Assembly: GCA_021794835.1 (NCBI GenBank)
Contig: JAJYQA010000022.1
Location: 57,515 to 121,514, forward strand
Length of the DNA stretch: 64,000 nt
Direction of reading: 5' to 3'
Source of the DNA: Actinomycetes bacterium
Lineage (GTDB): Bacteria; Actinomycetota; Aquicultoria; Aquicultorales; Aquicultoraceae
The notes beneath the pieces were generated by a model. The model was not told the DNA's origin, did no database searches, and saw nothing but the letters and a program-made list of their open reading frames with translations. Shown here piece by piece: positions 1 through 8,967 of this stretch. The position numbers and the translations under genes are program-made. The first letter of the stretch is position 1. Each line of letters begins with the position of its first letter.

Positions 1-2
1 CT

Positions 3-215
3 GAGCCTGAATACGAGGAGGAAAAGTTATTAAAATATTTTAAGGATATTTTAATAACGCTCAAGGATTTTCATTATAGACGTCAAATTAGTAAATTGAA
101 AGCGGAACTTCAATCTTTGACGTCTCAAGAAAATAAAATGCATTACGATGCATTATTTGAAGAGCTAATTGCTCTAGAAGCAAAAAGACGGGACCTCAAA
201 GAAAAGGTACCGTAG
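3..215 (+). CDS. dnaG: DNA primase C-terminus (partial, 5' end outside window)
   Basis: Frame 3 is open from the window edge to TAG at 213-215, giving 70 residues. The fragment is rich in Glu, Lys and Leu (motifs [10 protein letters not shown] and [11 protein letters not shown]) and is predicted helical, as expected of the DnaB-binding C-terminal domain of primase. Identity rests mainly on context: dnaG directly upstream of rpoD is the classical macromolecular-synthesis operon order, and the stop lies 22 bases before the rpoD start. No catalytic motif is inside the window, so any helical protein end would look similar; the dnaG call is an inference. Confidence 0.6.
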   Translation, partial: EPEYEEEKLLKYFKDILITLKDFHYRRQISKLKAELQSLTSQENKMHYDALFEELIALEAKRRDLKEKVP

Positions 216-237
216 TTTGATTGGAGGAAAGTCTAGT

Positions 238-1467
238 TTGAACACCCGCATTAACGAGCTTGGTATTCCAGAAGTAAAGCAACTAGTTGAGTTGGGTCAA
301 GAGAAGGGCATCCTGACATCCGATGAGATAAGCAGCGGCCTAGAGATGTTGGATCTAACCAGCGAGCAAATAGATAATATTTATACATACCTTTTTAGCA
401 TCGGCGTGGAGATAGTTGATACAAGCGATGATAACGCTGCCGAGGATGAGCTTGAGGTCGATCTAAAGGCCGAAGAAGCCGAGGCTATCCCTGAAGAGCA
501 AGAAGAGGAAGTAGAAGAAAAGGCAGTCCGAAACATTGACCTATCTGTAAAGACGCCGACCAACGACCCCGTGCGCATGTACCTAAAAGAGATCGGCAAA
601 GTCCCGCTTCTTACTGCCCCGGAGGAAGTTGACCTTGCCAAGAAAATAGAGGCGGGGGAGAAAGCGGCGAGCAAGCTCGAGAAAGACGAAAGCAAGCTGC
701 CAAGAGAAGAGGTAAGGAAGTTACGCAGGACCGAACGCGATGGAATGGCTGCCAAAAAGAAGCTTGTCGAGGCCAACCTAAGGCTGGTTGTAAGCATCGC
801 AAAAAGGTATGTCGGCCGCGGAATGCTCTTTTTAGACCTCATCCAGGAAGGGAATCTCGGCCTTATACGTGCGGTTGAAAAATTTGATTACCGCAAGGGA
901 TATAAATTCAGCACCTATGCTACTTGGTGGATTCGCCAGGCAATCACGAGGGCAATCGCCGACCAGGCAAGAACGATTCGCATTCCGGTCCACATGGTCG
1001 AGACAATAAACAAATTGATCAGGATTCAGCGTCAGCTTTTGCAGGAGCTTGGACGAGAGCCCAGCCCCGAAGAAATCGGCGTGGAAATGGGACTTACTCC
1101 GGAGAAGGTACGCGAAATTCTAAAGATCTCTCAGGAGCCGGTTTCCCTTGAGACTCCGATCGGTGAGGAAGAGGACAGCCAGCTTGGCGATTTTATCGAG
1201 GATCAGGAGGCCGAAGTGCCAGCGGATGCCGCATCCTTCTCGCTACTTCAAGAGCAACTGCAGGAAGTTTTGGACACGCTATCTGATCGCGAGCGAAGGG
1301 TCATCGAGCTTCGCTTTGGCCTAGTCGATGGCCATCCGAGGACGCTTGAAGAGGTAGGACGTGTGTTTGGTGTAACCCGTGAGCGGATCAGGCAAATCGA
1401 ATCCAAGACACTTAGTAAACTGCGCCACCCAATCCGCAGTGCAAAACTTAGAGACTATCTAGAATAA
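238..1467 (+). CDS. rpoD: Primary RNA polymerase sigma factor RpoD (sigma-70/SigA)
   Basis: Housekeeping sigma factor that directs core RNA polymerase to -10/-35 promoters. I chose TTG at 238 (409 aa) because GGAGG at 223-227 lies 10 bases upstream; an upstream TTG at 217 has no ribosome site. Domains in order: an N-terminal domain with a long acidic stretch (about residues 60-95), region 1.2 ([17 protein letters not shown]), region 2 with the -10 reading helix ([20 protein letters not shown]), region 3, and region 4.2 helix-turn-helix ([19 protein letters not shown]) at the end. Length and full region set fit a primary rather than alternative sigma factor. Its 3' end overlaps the convergent polyferredoxin gene by 13 bases. 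Confidence 0.97.
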   Translation: MNTRINELGIPEVKQLVELGQEKGILTSDEISSGLEMLDLTSEQIDNIYTYLFSIGVEIVDTSDDNAAEDELEVDLKAEEAEAIPEEQEEEVEEKAVRNIDLSVKTPTNDPVRMYLKEIGKVPLLTAPEEVDLAKKIEAGEKAASKLEKDESKLPREEVRKLRRTERDGMAAKKKLVEANLRLVVSIAKRYVGRGMLFLDLIQEGNLGLIRAVEKFDYRKGYKFSTYATWWIRQAITRAIADQARTIRIPVHMVETINKLIRIQRQLLQELGREPSPEEIGVEMGLTPEKVREILKISQEPVSLETPIGEEEDSQLGDFIEDQEAEVPADAASFSLLQEQLQEVLDTLSDRERRVIELRFGLVDGHPRTLEEVGRVFGVTRERIRQIESKTLSKLRHPIRSAKLRDYLE

Positions 1468-3005
1468 TCCTTCTCAAATGACTTATTCTGGGGATAGGGG
1501 TTTTTAACATCTTTGCGGAAAACATGGATTGCCTTTTGCCTGGGGACGGGACAGTTGTTCTCGCATATCCCACAGCCAATGCAGTTCTCCTTTATTACGT
1601 AAGGACGCTCAATTGATGTGCCATTTGTAATTTGATCCCAATATTGCTTAACAATAACTGCCTTTTTTGGGACAGGGCACAGATTAGCACAGACTCTACA
1701 CCCATGGCCGGCTACCCACGGGTAACACCTGGTGCGGTCAATCTCAGCTTTTCCAATGACAAATTTTTGCTTTGATTTAAGCGTAAGGTACTCAACCGCA
1801 CCGGTTGGGCAGACCCTCCCGCAGGCGTTGCATGACCAATCGCAGACGCCCTGGCTAAAATCCAGGTGAGGCGTCCAGACGGCAGCAAGGCCGTATTGGA
1901 AAAGTGCCGGCTGAAGCACATTGGTTGGGCAGGCCTTAAGGCACTCGCCACATCTTATACACTTATTTAAGAACTTGTCTTCATGTGACACGCCGGGAGG
2001 CCTGACCAAGGTCGAATTACCCTGGGCCGCGAGCGATTTAAAGGGAATGAGATAGGAAGCGGCGACACTTCCCCCGATTGCCAAGACCGCGCTTCTTCTA
2101 GACGGCATTTCAGATGTAAGCTCGGGCTTTAGCCCCCAGGATATAATATCCTGCGGACACTCGTCTCGACATTTCAGGCAGAGGACGCAATTTGCGGCAT
2201 CTGTTGCAGCCCCATTATTAGTAACAGCATCCATCTCACAGACCGCGGCACAGTCGAGGCACCCCACGCAGGCATTCGCCTCAACTTTTCTTCGGTAAAG
2301 AGGGACTCTTCCGATGAGTCCCAAAAATCCGCCAAGCGGGCAGAGATAGCGGCACCAGAACCTTTTGCCAAGCGCGTTAAGGCTGACTACGGATATGAAT
2401 AGTAGGATTATCCACTGGGTTGAGCTGAACATTTTTGGGCTGCCGAAGACCAGTATCCCGTCCAGGCCCTTCATCGTGTTGCTTACCGGGCCGGCTAGTA
2501 TGTTTGACCTGTAAAGACCGGTGCTGGCCTTGGTGAGGATAAAATCCAGCGCGGGGAAGATAGTGACCGAAGTGGTACGGGTAATAAGCGATATTGGATC
2601 AAAAAGCATCAAGAAATTAACCCCAAAGAGGCTCATCACCAAGATTATGGCCAGAGTGATAAGCGGCAACACCTTGAGCTTTCTAAACGGTTTCTGGTCT
2701 ATTTTAAGTAGCTTTGCAAACGGGGAGAAAAGATCAAGAAACGTGCCCATCGGGCAGGCATATCCGCAAAATACTCTGCCAAAAAGGAAGGTCACGGCGA
2801 CCGTGACCAGGGAGTACAATAAGGCCGTTATTAGCGGCAGGCCTACTACGACCGCAGCGACGGCGACGAGTGGGTCAGAGGCAAGGAAAAGCTGCGTCGG
2901 AAAAGGTAAAATTATCGGCTTTGCCGAGATTCCTAATAATAAAAGAAAGAGCGCAAAGAAAAACGCTTGAATTATTCTCCGGTGTTTGGACAACCTAAAG
3001 CGCAT
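1455..3005 (-). CDS. Membrane-anchored polyferredoxin (NapH-like fused to NapG-like 4Fe-4S protein)
   Basis: Predicted electron-transfer protein of 516 aa. The N-terminal half has several membrane helices (about residues 10-30, 45-75, 105-130, 190-210) and the NapH/CcoG-type motifs CGYACPMG and CRYLCPLGG, then two CxxCxxC clusters. In the middle sits [11 protein letters not shown] followed by a hydrophobic stretch, resembling a Tat signal, after which a NapG-like ferredoxin half with four further Cys-rich clusters follows ([42 protein letters not shown]). It thus looks like a NapH-NapG fusion. No catalytic subunit is adjacent, so its partner and acceptor are unknown. The ATG at 3005 has only a distant G-rich ribosome site. 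Confidence 0.85.
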   Translation of the reverse strand: MRFRLSKHRRIIQAFFFALFLLLLGISAKPIILPFPTQLFLASDPLVAVAAVVVGLPLITALLYSLVTVAVTFLFGRVFCGYACPMGTFLDLFSPFAKLLKIDQKPFRKLKVLPLITLAIILVMSLFGVNFLMLFDPISLITRTTSVTIFPALDFILTKASTGLYRSNILAGPVSNTMKGLDGILVFGSPKMFSSTQWIILLFISVVSLNALGKRFWCRYLCPLGGFLGLIGRVPLYRRKVEANACVGCLDCAAVCEMDAVTNNGAATDAANCVLCLKCRDECPQDIISWGLKPELTSEMPSRRSAVLAIGGSVAASYLIPFKSLAAQGNSTLVRPPGVSHEDKFLNKCIRCGECLKACPTNVLQPALFQYGLAAVWTPHLDFSQGVCDWSCNACGRVCPTGAVEYLTLKSKQKFVIGKAEIDRTRCYPWVAGHGCRVCANLCPVPKKAVIVKQYWDQITNGTSIERPYVIKENCIGCGICENNCPVPRQKAIHVFRKDVKNPYPQNKSFEKDYSR

Positions 3006-3149
3006 CTAATTGCTTTATTAACCCCCTAAGGCTATACTATTGACTTAGCGCCCACAGATATTATACACGAAGCCTCTTGTAAGTTTAATAAGTTCTTTTG
3101 GAGAACATAAAGCCAGGTATTTTTGATAATATGAGTATCGGCACTTAGC

Positions 3150-3178
3150 TTGAAACTTGCAAAAATATCCTCTATAAT
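3150..3178 (+). promoter_or_regulatory. Sigma-70 promoter of the tRNA-Asn gene
   Basis: TTGAAA at 3150-3155 and a perfect TATAAT at 3173-3178 are separated by 17 bases. The tRNA begins 49 bases downstream. Seen directly; activity is inferred. Confidence 0.75.
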
Positions 3179-3226
3179 GCTACAAGTGTGCCTTGAGCAC
3201 GTAAATTGAATATTGGTTTCACTCAT

Positions 3227-3542
3227 TCCTCGGTAGCTCAACGGTAGAGCATTCGGCTGTAAGGTAAAGTTGCAGCTTCCACGGGTAACCGTGGTTGAAA
3301 AATCGGGTGAATTCAGGGGAACCTGATTACCGCAAGGTGTAAGGCAATCCTGAGCCAAGCCTCAATTTAAAATTGAGGAAGGTGCAGAGACTATCCCGCA
3401 AGGGAGTACCCTAATGTTTTATATATTAGGGGAAGCGCCCGACTTCCGGCCAGTAGGTCGGAGGATGATATAGTCCAATCTCCGAAGAAACTCGGAGGCA
3501 ATTGTAACCGAAGGGTTGTAGGTTCGAATCCTACCCGGGGAG
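3227..3542 (+). tRNA. tRNA-Asn(GUU) interrupted by a group I intron
   Basis: Exon 1 is 3227-3260 and exon 2 is 3505-3542. Joined, they form a full cloverleaf: a seven-pair acceptor stem (TCCTCGG with CCGGGGA, one G-U pair), D arm GCTC/GAGC, anticodon stem TTCGG/CCGAA around loop CTGTTAA, and T arm GTAGG/CCTAC. Loop positions 34-36 read GTT, hence asparagine. The intron splits the anticodon between positions 35 and 36. The 3' CCA is not encoded here (GCAC follows). A strong promoter lies upstream and an intrinsic terminator downstream, so the gene is probably active and depends on intron splicing. Confidence 0.93.
3261..3504 (+). ncRNA. Self-splicing group I intron (IC3-like) in tRNA-Asn
   Basis: The 244-nt intervening sequence shows group I hallmarks. 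The internal guide GCAGCT (3272-3277) pairs with exon end GGCTGT (3255-3260), leaving the required U-G wobble at the 5' splice site, and the intron ends in G (3504). Core elements are present in order: P near 3309-3320 (gaattcaggg), Q near 3346-3356 (aatcctgagcc), R near 3382-3393 (gtgcagagacta) and S near 3465-3476 (gatatagtcc). P7 forms between GACTA (3389-3393) and TAGTC (3471-3475). The P and Q elements closely resemble the tRNA-Leu introns of cyanobacteria. No homing endonuclease is encoded, so it looks immobile or mobilised in trans. Confidence 0.92.
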
Positions 3543-3561
3543 CACTTAAGATTCCAACTTG

Positions 3562-3588
3562 AAAAACCGCTTTGTAGAGCGGTTTTTC
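3562..3588 (+). terminator. Intrinsic terminator of tRNA-Asn
   Basis: A stem of AAAAACCGCT and AGCGGTTTTT around TTGTAG ends in TTTTT. It lies 20 bases after the tRNA end. A mutated copy of the same hairpin recurs near 5735-5765. Confidence 0.85.
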
Positions 3589-3721
3589 TTATCTATGCCT
3601 AATGTTATGGTTGTGGGTTGAAAGGCAACGACCTCTTAGCCGCAAAGTAAACATGCTTTACAGCGGTCGCATAGTTCTTTATAATCCAACCAGCCGCTGA
3701 GTAAATATTAAAGAATAGGCG

Positions 3722-3859
3722 AAATACATAAATATCTATACAAGCTCAAAAAGCATAAAGAACATTTCTCTATACACGAAACTTGGTTATCGTATCTTTA
3801 AGTCTGAGAAGATCAATGAAGCATTAGAGCTAGTGTATCTAGAAAAAATAAAACCCTAA
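3722..3859 (+). pseudogene. GNAT N-acetyltransferase, C-terminal remnant
   Basis: A frame open from 3719 to TAA at 3857-3859 encodes about 45 residues ending with NISLYTKLGYRIFKSEK and LVYLEKIKP. The LYxKLGYRxF motif is the typical last strand-helix of GNAT acetyltransferases. No start codon or acetyl-CoA binding motif is present upstream, so only the 3' end survives. It sits directly upstream of a methyltransferase gene in the first island cassette. Confidence 0.65.
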
Positions 3860-3881
3860 ACTGTAGTCAGGGAGAATTTGA

Positions 3882-4637
3882 ATGGAACAAATCGAAGAGG
3901 AACGCTTTTTTACTATGGCAGAAACTTATGATGCGATGGCCCAGACCCTCGTTCCTATGTATGATATGCTGCAAAACGAGATTTTTAATATCTTGCCTTT
4001 CGGTAAATACCAGAAGATTACTGTTATAGACTTAGGAGCAGGCAGTGGGATACTGCTTGAAAAAATACTGTTGCTATATCCCAACTCAATTGGCTATTGG
4101 ATCGACTTTTCAGATGCTTTCCTTAGTGTAGCCGAAGACAGGTTGCGTAAATTTAGTGATAGAATTACCTTTATTCTTTCTCCTCTAGAGGATGATTGGC
4201 AAATTCAATTAAAGCATAGACCCGACTTAATTACCTCTATGTCTGCCATTCATCACCTGGAATGTGGGGAGAAGATTGCTCTTTATAACAAATCATACAA
4301 CCTTCTAAACGACAATGGCTGGTTTGTCAATATCGATGAAATGAAAACCCTATCGCAAGAGGCATATAAAAATAGCCTGCTTTATTGGGCTAAATTCGTT
4401 GACAATGCCAGAGAAGGCATTACCGATGAATTGATGGATTATTATGACGGATGGAAAAACCATTTTGATAATTGGAGAGTTAGAAATATTGAAAATTTCA
4501 ATACCCCGAAGGTCAAAGGAGACGACCTCCACGAGTCGTTCCTCGATCAAATTAAGTGGCTGCAAGAAGCAGGATTTAAAAATGTCGATGTCTTCGTAAA
4601 ATACCACCTCTGGTGCCTTATTGGTGGGTCGAAGTAG
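3882..4637 (+). CDS. Class I SAM-dependent methyltransferase
   Basis: A 251-aa protein with the SAM-binding motif I VIDLGAGSGILLEKIL (about residues 48-63), an acidic residue at the end of the second strand (GYWIDFSDAF) and a motif near MSAIHHLE typical of the Methyltransf_11/25 group. The ATG at 3882 follows the ribosome site CAGGGAGA by about seven bases. The substrate cannot be told from sequence. It lies between a GNAT fragment and a decayed membrane gene, in a cassette bounded by tRNA-Asn and its degraded copy, so recent horizontal gain is likely. Confidence 0.85.
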   Translation: MEQIEEERFFTMAETYDAMAQTLVPMYDMLQNEIFNILPFGKYQKITVIDLGAGSGILLEKILLLYPNSIGYWIDFSDAFLSVAEDRLRKFSDRITFILSPLEDDWQIQLKHRPDLITSMSAIHHLECGEKIALYNKSYNLLNDNGWFVNIDEMKTLSQEAYKNSLLYWAKFVDNAREGITDELMDYYDGWKNHFDNWRVRNIENFNTPKVKGDDLHESFLDQIKWLQEAGFKNVDVFVKYHLWCLIGGSK

Positions 4638-4648
4638 AAGTAAAGCAC

Positions 4649-4997
4649 ATGAGAGAAGCAGAACGTCAAAACAAGCTGCAAAAGAATCTAAGAGCGATAT
4701 TGATCATCAGAATAATTTCTTCGATGTTTGCCTTCTTATTTATTGCCTGCATAATATATGCCCACTACTCTGCCATAACTAATACTTTTAATAATTTGCT
4801 TTACATCTCTATAGCCATTTTATTTTTTGAAGGATAAGGGGCAATGCCCTTTGAGTATCCTTCAAAGATAATATGGCGACAACAAGGGATTCTTTAACAT
4901 ATTCTTGCCTAAACCTTATGACTTTTGGGCTATGTTGTTTCTTGCATTAACAGTAATAGGGGCCATCTTTCTTGTTATCAGAATAGCATCGAGATAG
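4649..4997 (+). pseudogene. Decayed small membrane protein gene
   Basis: ATG at 4649 opens a 62-codon frame with basic N-terminus (MREAERQNKLQKNL) and two hydrophobic stretches, ending at 4837. A second stretch in another frame, about 4869-4997, encodes a further hydrophobic segment (DFWAMLFLALTVIGAIFLVI) ending at TAG with no start of its own. Together they look like one three- or four-helix membrane protein broken by stops and a frameshift. The first part could still be made as a short peptide. The family is not recognised. Confidence 0.45.
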
Positions 4998-5097
4998 TTA
5001 TGCCTGAAAGGAAGTTGTATCCGTGATCTCTTGCAAAGCAGATTCACTTGAAGGGGTAACGTAATAGAATTTAACCGTTGAGATGAGGATAAACAAA

Positions 5098-5655
5098 ATG
5101 AACTATAAGAAGAATCGCGTGTGCCCAGTTGAAATAGCAGGCGGTCTTGATAACAGATTCCGCAGATGGTTACAAAACCCTAGGAAAATACTAAAACCTT
5201 ATATTAAAGAGGGAATGGCAGTTCTGGATTTCGGTTGTGGTCCGGGTTATTTCACTATCGAGATTGCTCAAATGGTTGGTAAATTCGGTCGGGTTATTGC
5301 TGCTGATCTACAGGAAGGGATGCTTCAAAAACTTAGAGGCAAGATTCATGGAATTGAGGTAGAGAGCCGCATCGCATTGCATAGGAGCGAAGCGAACAAA
5401 ATAGGCTTATCGGAAAAGGTTGATTTTGCTTTGGCCTTTTATGTAGTTCATGAGATTCCCAACCAAAAAGAGTTTTTTAAGGAATTAGAATCCATTTTAC
5501 ATCCCAGTGGGCAAGTCCTTGTAGTGGAGCCACCATTTCATGTATCAAAGTCGGCCTTTGCAGATACTATCGGAAAGGCCAGAGATGCTGGACTTAAACC
5601 CGCTAAAGGACCGAAAATACTTTTTAGCAAGACAGTTACTTTGAAAAAGGGCTAA
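5098..5655 (+). CDS. Class I SAM-dependent methyltransferase (Methyltransf_25 type)
   Basis: I chose ATG 5098 (185 aa) because GAGGA at 5085-5089 is eight bases upstream; an ATG at 5083 lacks a site. Motif I is VLDFGCGPGYFTIEIAQ, followed by RVIAADLQEGM for the ribose-binding acid, and AFYVVHEIP and PSGQVLVVEPP for motifs II and III. The fold looks complete but compact. The substrate is unknown; sequences of this type are often annotated as UbiE/arsenite-like without evidence. It is the last gene before the first degraded tRNA-Asn copy. Confidence 0.85.
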   Translation: MNYKKNRVCPVEIAGGLDNRFRRWLQNPRKILKPYIKEGMAVLDFGCGPGYFTIEIAQMVGKFGRVIAADLQEGMLQKLRGKIHGIEVESRIALHRSEANKIGLSEKVDFALAFYVVHEIPNQKEFFKELESILHPSGQVLVVEPPFHVSKSAFADTIGKARDAGLKPAKGPKILFSKTVTLKKG

Positions 5656-5797
5656 GCAATCAAGCTGGCAATTTCTGTATGAAGTTTGAATAAGTGACAA
5701 TCCGGGGAGCACTTTTTTGATGCAAAATGCTACGTGAAAAAACCGTTTTGTAGAGCGATTTTTCGCATTTATGCCTACAGTTATGGGGTACGGTTAT
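5654..5797 (+). repeat. Degraded tRNA-Asn 3' end plus terminator (junction copy B)
   Basis: The sequence ccggggagcactt near 5702-5714 repeats the tRNA-Asn 3' end at 3535. It is followed by a decayed copy of the tRNA terminator (aaaccgttttgtagagcgattttt, split here by mutation) and by atttatgcct...gttatg matching 3592-3623. The left flank (aagcaatcaa, then tgtatgaagtttgaataagtg) matches that of copy C at about 10034. It marks the end of the first cassette. Between this copy and 6008 I see no convincing gene; a weak minus-strand frame is listed under rejected items. Confidence 0.7.
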
Positions 5798-6008
5798 GGG
5801 TTAGAGCTTGAGATAATATCGTCGGTGAGAATTTTGCGAATGTGAGCAACGCCCCTCTTTTCTTCTCCTTTTGTTTTTTAGTCCATTTTTCGATAACATT
5901 GTAACCAGGTATTACCTGACAAATTTGTAATTTTGCAGGACCTTCCCAAATTTCTAGTCTAGGAATTAATCGAGGGACAATAGACGGTCTCTGGCGCTTA
6001 GCATAACG

Positions 6009-6890
6009 GTGAGGATGATTCGTGTGGAGCAAAAATGGTCAAAAATATTGGGACATATGCAGCGCATTGAGTCGGGCTCCGTCGATATCTATGTCAATGA
6101 TTGCATGGGCATATTCATCACTAAAGAGCCATTCGATTTTTCAGAGATACAACATATCCATAAGGGATACGAATTCGTTATCCCTTATGGACCGAGTGCT
6201 CCCTATAAAGTAGAGAGCAGTTATGTAAAGATGGAGCAGAAGAAGGTATTTCCCTTTAATGTAGAGCAACCTCACCAAGCGGTGGATGATAGCTTTGACT
6301 CCCGTCTTTTAGCACTCTTCTTGGATGCTGATTATATGCGGGGACTGGCTGACTCTATCTGTAGGGTTCAACAGTTAAGCTTTTATAACCAAAGTTTCGC
6401 TTATGATGCTTATCTAAAAAGTCTACTCCTCACGTTCATCGAGGAATCTAGAAATAAGCAGGGTGGACATGATTTAATAACCCAGAGTATAGCTAACCAG
6501 GTGGGTGTTTACCTGCTGAGAAACATAGGGAACAACTGCTCGGCTTTAAAAGACGAGAAACACTACTCGCAGAAGAATAACATAAATCAAGCTATCGAGT
6601 TTATCTATGAGAACTACTGGAACAACTTCTCTCTCAATGAGGTTGCGCAGGTAGCCCATTTAAGCCCACATCATTTTTCCAGAGTCTTTAAAGCTGAGGT
6701 TGGGCAGACACCCTTCGAGTTCTTACTAGGTATAAAAATCAAGAAGGCAAAAGAACTCCTGCGCCATGGAGACAAATCGATAACCGAGATTTGTTTTGAG
6801 TGCGGATTTAATACTAGCAGCTACTTCACCCGAGTATTTTCCAAGAAGGTGGGGCTAACCCCTACTGCATTCCGCGAGCTTCTACTTTAG
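6009..6890 (+). CDS. AraC-family transcriptional regulator
   Basis: A 293-aa regulator starting at GTG 6009 (ATG 6015 and GTG 6021 are alternatives; none has a clear ribosome site). The C-terminal 100 residues hold the two AraC helix-turn-helix units: FSLNEVAQVAHLSPHHFSRV and, after the connecting helix, SITEICFECGFNTSSYFTRV followed by the signature KKVGLTPTAFRELL. The N-terminal part is a predicted sensing cupin-like domain with no recognised ligand. It may control the following flavin-binding and reductase genes, which lie in the same direction, but no operator is evident. Confidence 0.88.
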   Translation: MRMIRVEQKWSKILGHMQRIESGSVDIYVNDCMGIFITKEPFDFSEIQHIHKGYEFVIPYGPSAPYKVESSYVKMEQKKVFPFNVEQPHQAVDDSFDSRLLALFLDADYMRGLADSICRVQQLSFYNQSFAYDAYLKSLLLTFIEESRNKQGGHDLITQSIANQVGVYLLRNIGNNCSALKDEKHYSQKNNINQAIEFIYENYWNNFSLNEVAQVAHLSPHHFSRVFKAEVGQTPFEFLLGIKIKKAKELLRHGDKSITEICFECGFNTSSYFTRVFSKKVGLTPTAFRELLL

Positions 6891-6975
6891 CAAGTAAAGT
6901 CAAATCAATAGCAATAAAGTGAAAGCGTCCTTCCTTATGTTTAACTAAAATAGTTGAGAGTTAAAGGAGGGAAAA

Positions 6976-7401
6976 GTGAGCTTTCAAGAGTGTATCGATT
7001 TTATAATAGAGAATCCGGGCTGCGCACTTGCGACCATGGATGGCAATCAACCTAGGGTAAGAGGGCTGATACCCTTGTGGACTGGGGTGGATGGCATCTA
7101 TTTCACGACTGCTCGCTCTAAGAACCTCTACTCTCAGCTATCAGCCAACCCTAAGGTTGAGCTTTATTTCATGAGATTGAAGCCAATAAAGGGCTTGCGC
7201 ATAACAGGGGAAGTAGAGTTTATCGAGGATATTGAAGTGAAAAGTAAAGCTTTTGAAGAGCGGTCGTTTCTCAAGACCCTTGGCCTTGAGCGTGCCGATG
7301 ATCCCAACTTCATCTTGTTTAGGGTCGCCCACGGAGAGGCCCACTTCTGGAAATGGGAGAATAATCTAAAAGAAGCAGAGATTCCAAAAATACTGTTTTA
7401 G
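6976..7401 (+). CDS. Pyridoxamine 5'-phosphate oxidase-like (FMN-binding split barrel) protein
   Basis: A 141-aa protein starting at GTG 6976 with AAAGGAGG at 6963-6970. The pattern NPGCALATMDGNQPRVRGL, then FTTARSKNLYSQL and NPKVELYF is that of the small FMN- or F420-binding split-barrel proteins annotated as PNPOx-family. Such proteins act as oxidoreductases on varied substrates and are not true PdxH enzymes. The downstream neighbour is also an oxidoreductase. Exact cofactor and substrate cannot be inferred. Confidence 0.82.
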   Translation: MSFQECIDFIIENPGCALATMDGNQPRVRGLIPLWTGVDGIYFTTARSKNLYSQLSANPKVELYFMRLKPIKGLRITGEVEFIEDIEVKSKAFEERSFLKTLGLERADDPNFILFRVAHGEAHFWKWENNLKEAEIPKILF

Positions 7402-7559
7402 ACTTTAATGTCTCAAACAACAAAACTATTATTTTCCGTCAGAAGTGCGAATAAGCGCGAGTTGAGGTTGCACCTTGAGGGTATTCAATGGCACATGAAA
7501 GAAATATTATAATAAAGACGAAAGGCGTAATATGAAACAACCAATTTTAGGAGGCATAA

Positions 7560-8531
7560 GTGCAGCAAAAAGCCGCGAAGGAAATAAAGAAAATCTGCAT
7601 CTACGGCGCAGGTGGAGTTGGCGGATATTTTGGCGGCAAGATCGCTCATAAGCTCTCTCAGAGCGATAGCGATGACCATGAGGTGTATTTCGTTGCCCGT
7701 GGGCAGCACCTTGCTGCGATCCAAGAAAAGGGATTGATTTTAAATACCGATGATCAACGTCACTTAGTTTGCAAGCCTCAATTCGCCACTGAAGATTTCA
7801 AGGAGCTTCCGCAAGCAGACCTGGTTTTTGTTTGTGTTAAGAGCTATGATTTGGATTCAGTTATAGAGCAAATATCAAGCAGGGTTAACAACGACACAAT
7901 CATCATTCCTCTTCTAAACGGTGTTGATATCTACGAGAGAATTAGAAGCAAGATGAGTACCGGTCTAGCCCTACCAGCTTGCGTATTCGTCGGTGTTCAT
8001 ATAGAAGAGCCTGGTGTCGTCTCACAGAAGGGCGGGAGTGGAACAATATTATTCGGGAAAGACCCCCAAAGCGCAGATGTTATACCTGCGAACGTCTTGG
8101 AATTCTTTGATTATGTGGGTATTAAGTACCGGTGGATTGATGATCCATACCCTGCCATCTGGGAGAAGTACATCTTTATTGCGCCATTTGCCTTAGTTAC
8201 AGCTTTCTCGGGAAAAGTGCTAGGCGAGGTGATGGAAGATATGTTATTAAGAGATCAAGTCAGGGATATTATGCAAGAGGTGGCTTTAATCGCAAAGCTC
8301 GAAGGTGTGGTCTTAAGAGATACCATAGTCGAAGAATCCCTGAACAAAGCCAACGATTTTCCGTATGAGACAAAAACCTCTTTTCAGAGAGATTATGAAC
8401 AAGCAGGAAAGAGAAACGAAGCGGACCTCTTTGGCGGCACTATTTTGCGTTTAGGCAAGAAGCATGGTGTTCCCGCACCGGTTACCAAGAGAATTTATTC
8501 CTCTATTCTGGGCAGTATGCAGCCGATGTAA
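7560..8531 (+). CDS. Ketopantoate reductase family (ApbA/PanE-like) dehydrogenase
   Basis: A 323-aa NADP-dependent reductase starting at GTG 7560 with AGGAGG at 7550-7555. The N-terminal Rossmann motif ICIYGAGGVGGYFGGKIA and the later VCVKSYDLDSVIEQI and LLNGVDIYERI are typical of the KPR family, as is WEKYIFIAPF in the C-terminal domain. PanE makes pantoate in coenzyme A synthesis, but many paralogues act on other 2-keto acids. With no other pan gene here and a location in an accessory island, I keep the family name only. Confidence 0.85.
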   Translation: MQQKAAKEIKKICIYGAGGVGGYFGGKIAHKLSQSDSDDHEVYFVARGQHLAAIQEKGLILNTDDQRHLVCKPQFATEDFKELPQADLVFVCVKSYDLDSVIEQISSRVNNDTIIIPLLNGVDIYERIRSKMSTGLALPACVFVGVHIEEPGVVSQKGGSGTILFGKDPQSADVIPANVLEFFDYVGIKYRWIDDPYPAIWEKYIFIAPFALVTAFSGKVLGEVMEDMLLRDQVRDIMQEVALIAKLEGVVLRDTIVEESLNKANDFPYETKTSFQRDYEQAGKRNEADLFGGTILRLGKKHGVPAPVTKRIYSSILGSMQPM

Positions 8532-8562
8532 TTCCGTTTTGATCTAGCCAGGAGACCATCGT

Positions 8563-8718
8563 ATGTCAATAAAGAAAACTAAAAGCCCAGATGTTGAAGC
8601 CAAGCTTCAGCAACTTGGCTTGGTTCTCCCACCGGCGTTAAAAATCCCTGAGTCGATGGAATTGCCTTTTAACAAAAGGTGTGAAAAGGTGCCTAAGGTG
8701 CCTGGCCTACTGGCCTAA
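8563..8718 (+). pseudogene. RidA-family protein, truncated N-terminus
   Basis: ATG 8563, with AGGAGA at 8550-8555, opens 51 codons. The beginning, KLQQLGLVLPPALKIPESM then ELPF, matches the N-terminus of RidA/YjgF-like imine deaminase paralogues. After ELPFN the sequence becomes a low-complexity run made from aaggtgcct repeats and stops. The rest of the roughly 150-aa family is missing. The truncation point is at the left edge of the MITE-like element at 8724, which likely replaced the rest. Confidence 0.6.
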
Positions 8719-8723
8719 CCTAA

Positions 8724-8943
8724 GGTGCCTGTCTTGAAAGTTTGAAAGTTTGAAAGATTGCCAAGTTATTCAAATATCGAACTGTTGCCAAAGGCCAACC
8801 AGACGCTTGGAAATTGTTTTGTTTACCTTCAGTTATTTTATAATGGCTGGTAAAAACATCACGCGAGCAAGTATCATGAGCGCGGTAATATCTAAACAGG
8901 GTTCGGCAACAGTTCGATCTTTCAATCTTTCAAGACAGGCACC
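8724..8943. mobile_element. MITE-like palindromic element
   Basis: A 220-bp segment has perfect 17-bp terminal inverted repeats, GGTGCCTGTCTTGAAAG (8724-8740) and its complement (8927-8943). A second perfect inverted pair lies inside, ATCGAACTGTTGCC (8776-8789) with 8905-8918. The left arm carries an extra tandem TTTGAAAG. No transposase is encoded. Gene fragments on both sides (RidA left, histidine kinase right) show that it sits at a rearranged junction. Confidence 0.65.
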
Positions 8944-8967
8944 AAATACCAAATACAAATACAAATA

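Noticed and set aside
3032..3358. 108-aa minus-strand frame over the tRNA-Asn gene
   Set aside because: It runs antisense through the tRNA exon and intron, has no ribosome site and no family resemblance.
5781..6032. 83-aa minus-strand frame with a plausible composition (RLEIWEGPAKLQICQVIPGY)
   Set aside because: No ribosome site, overlaps the AraC gene start and a terminator copy, and no family is recognised. It could be a decayed gene piece but I cannot support it.
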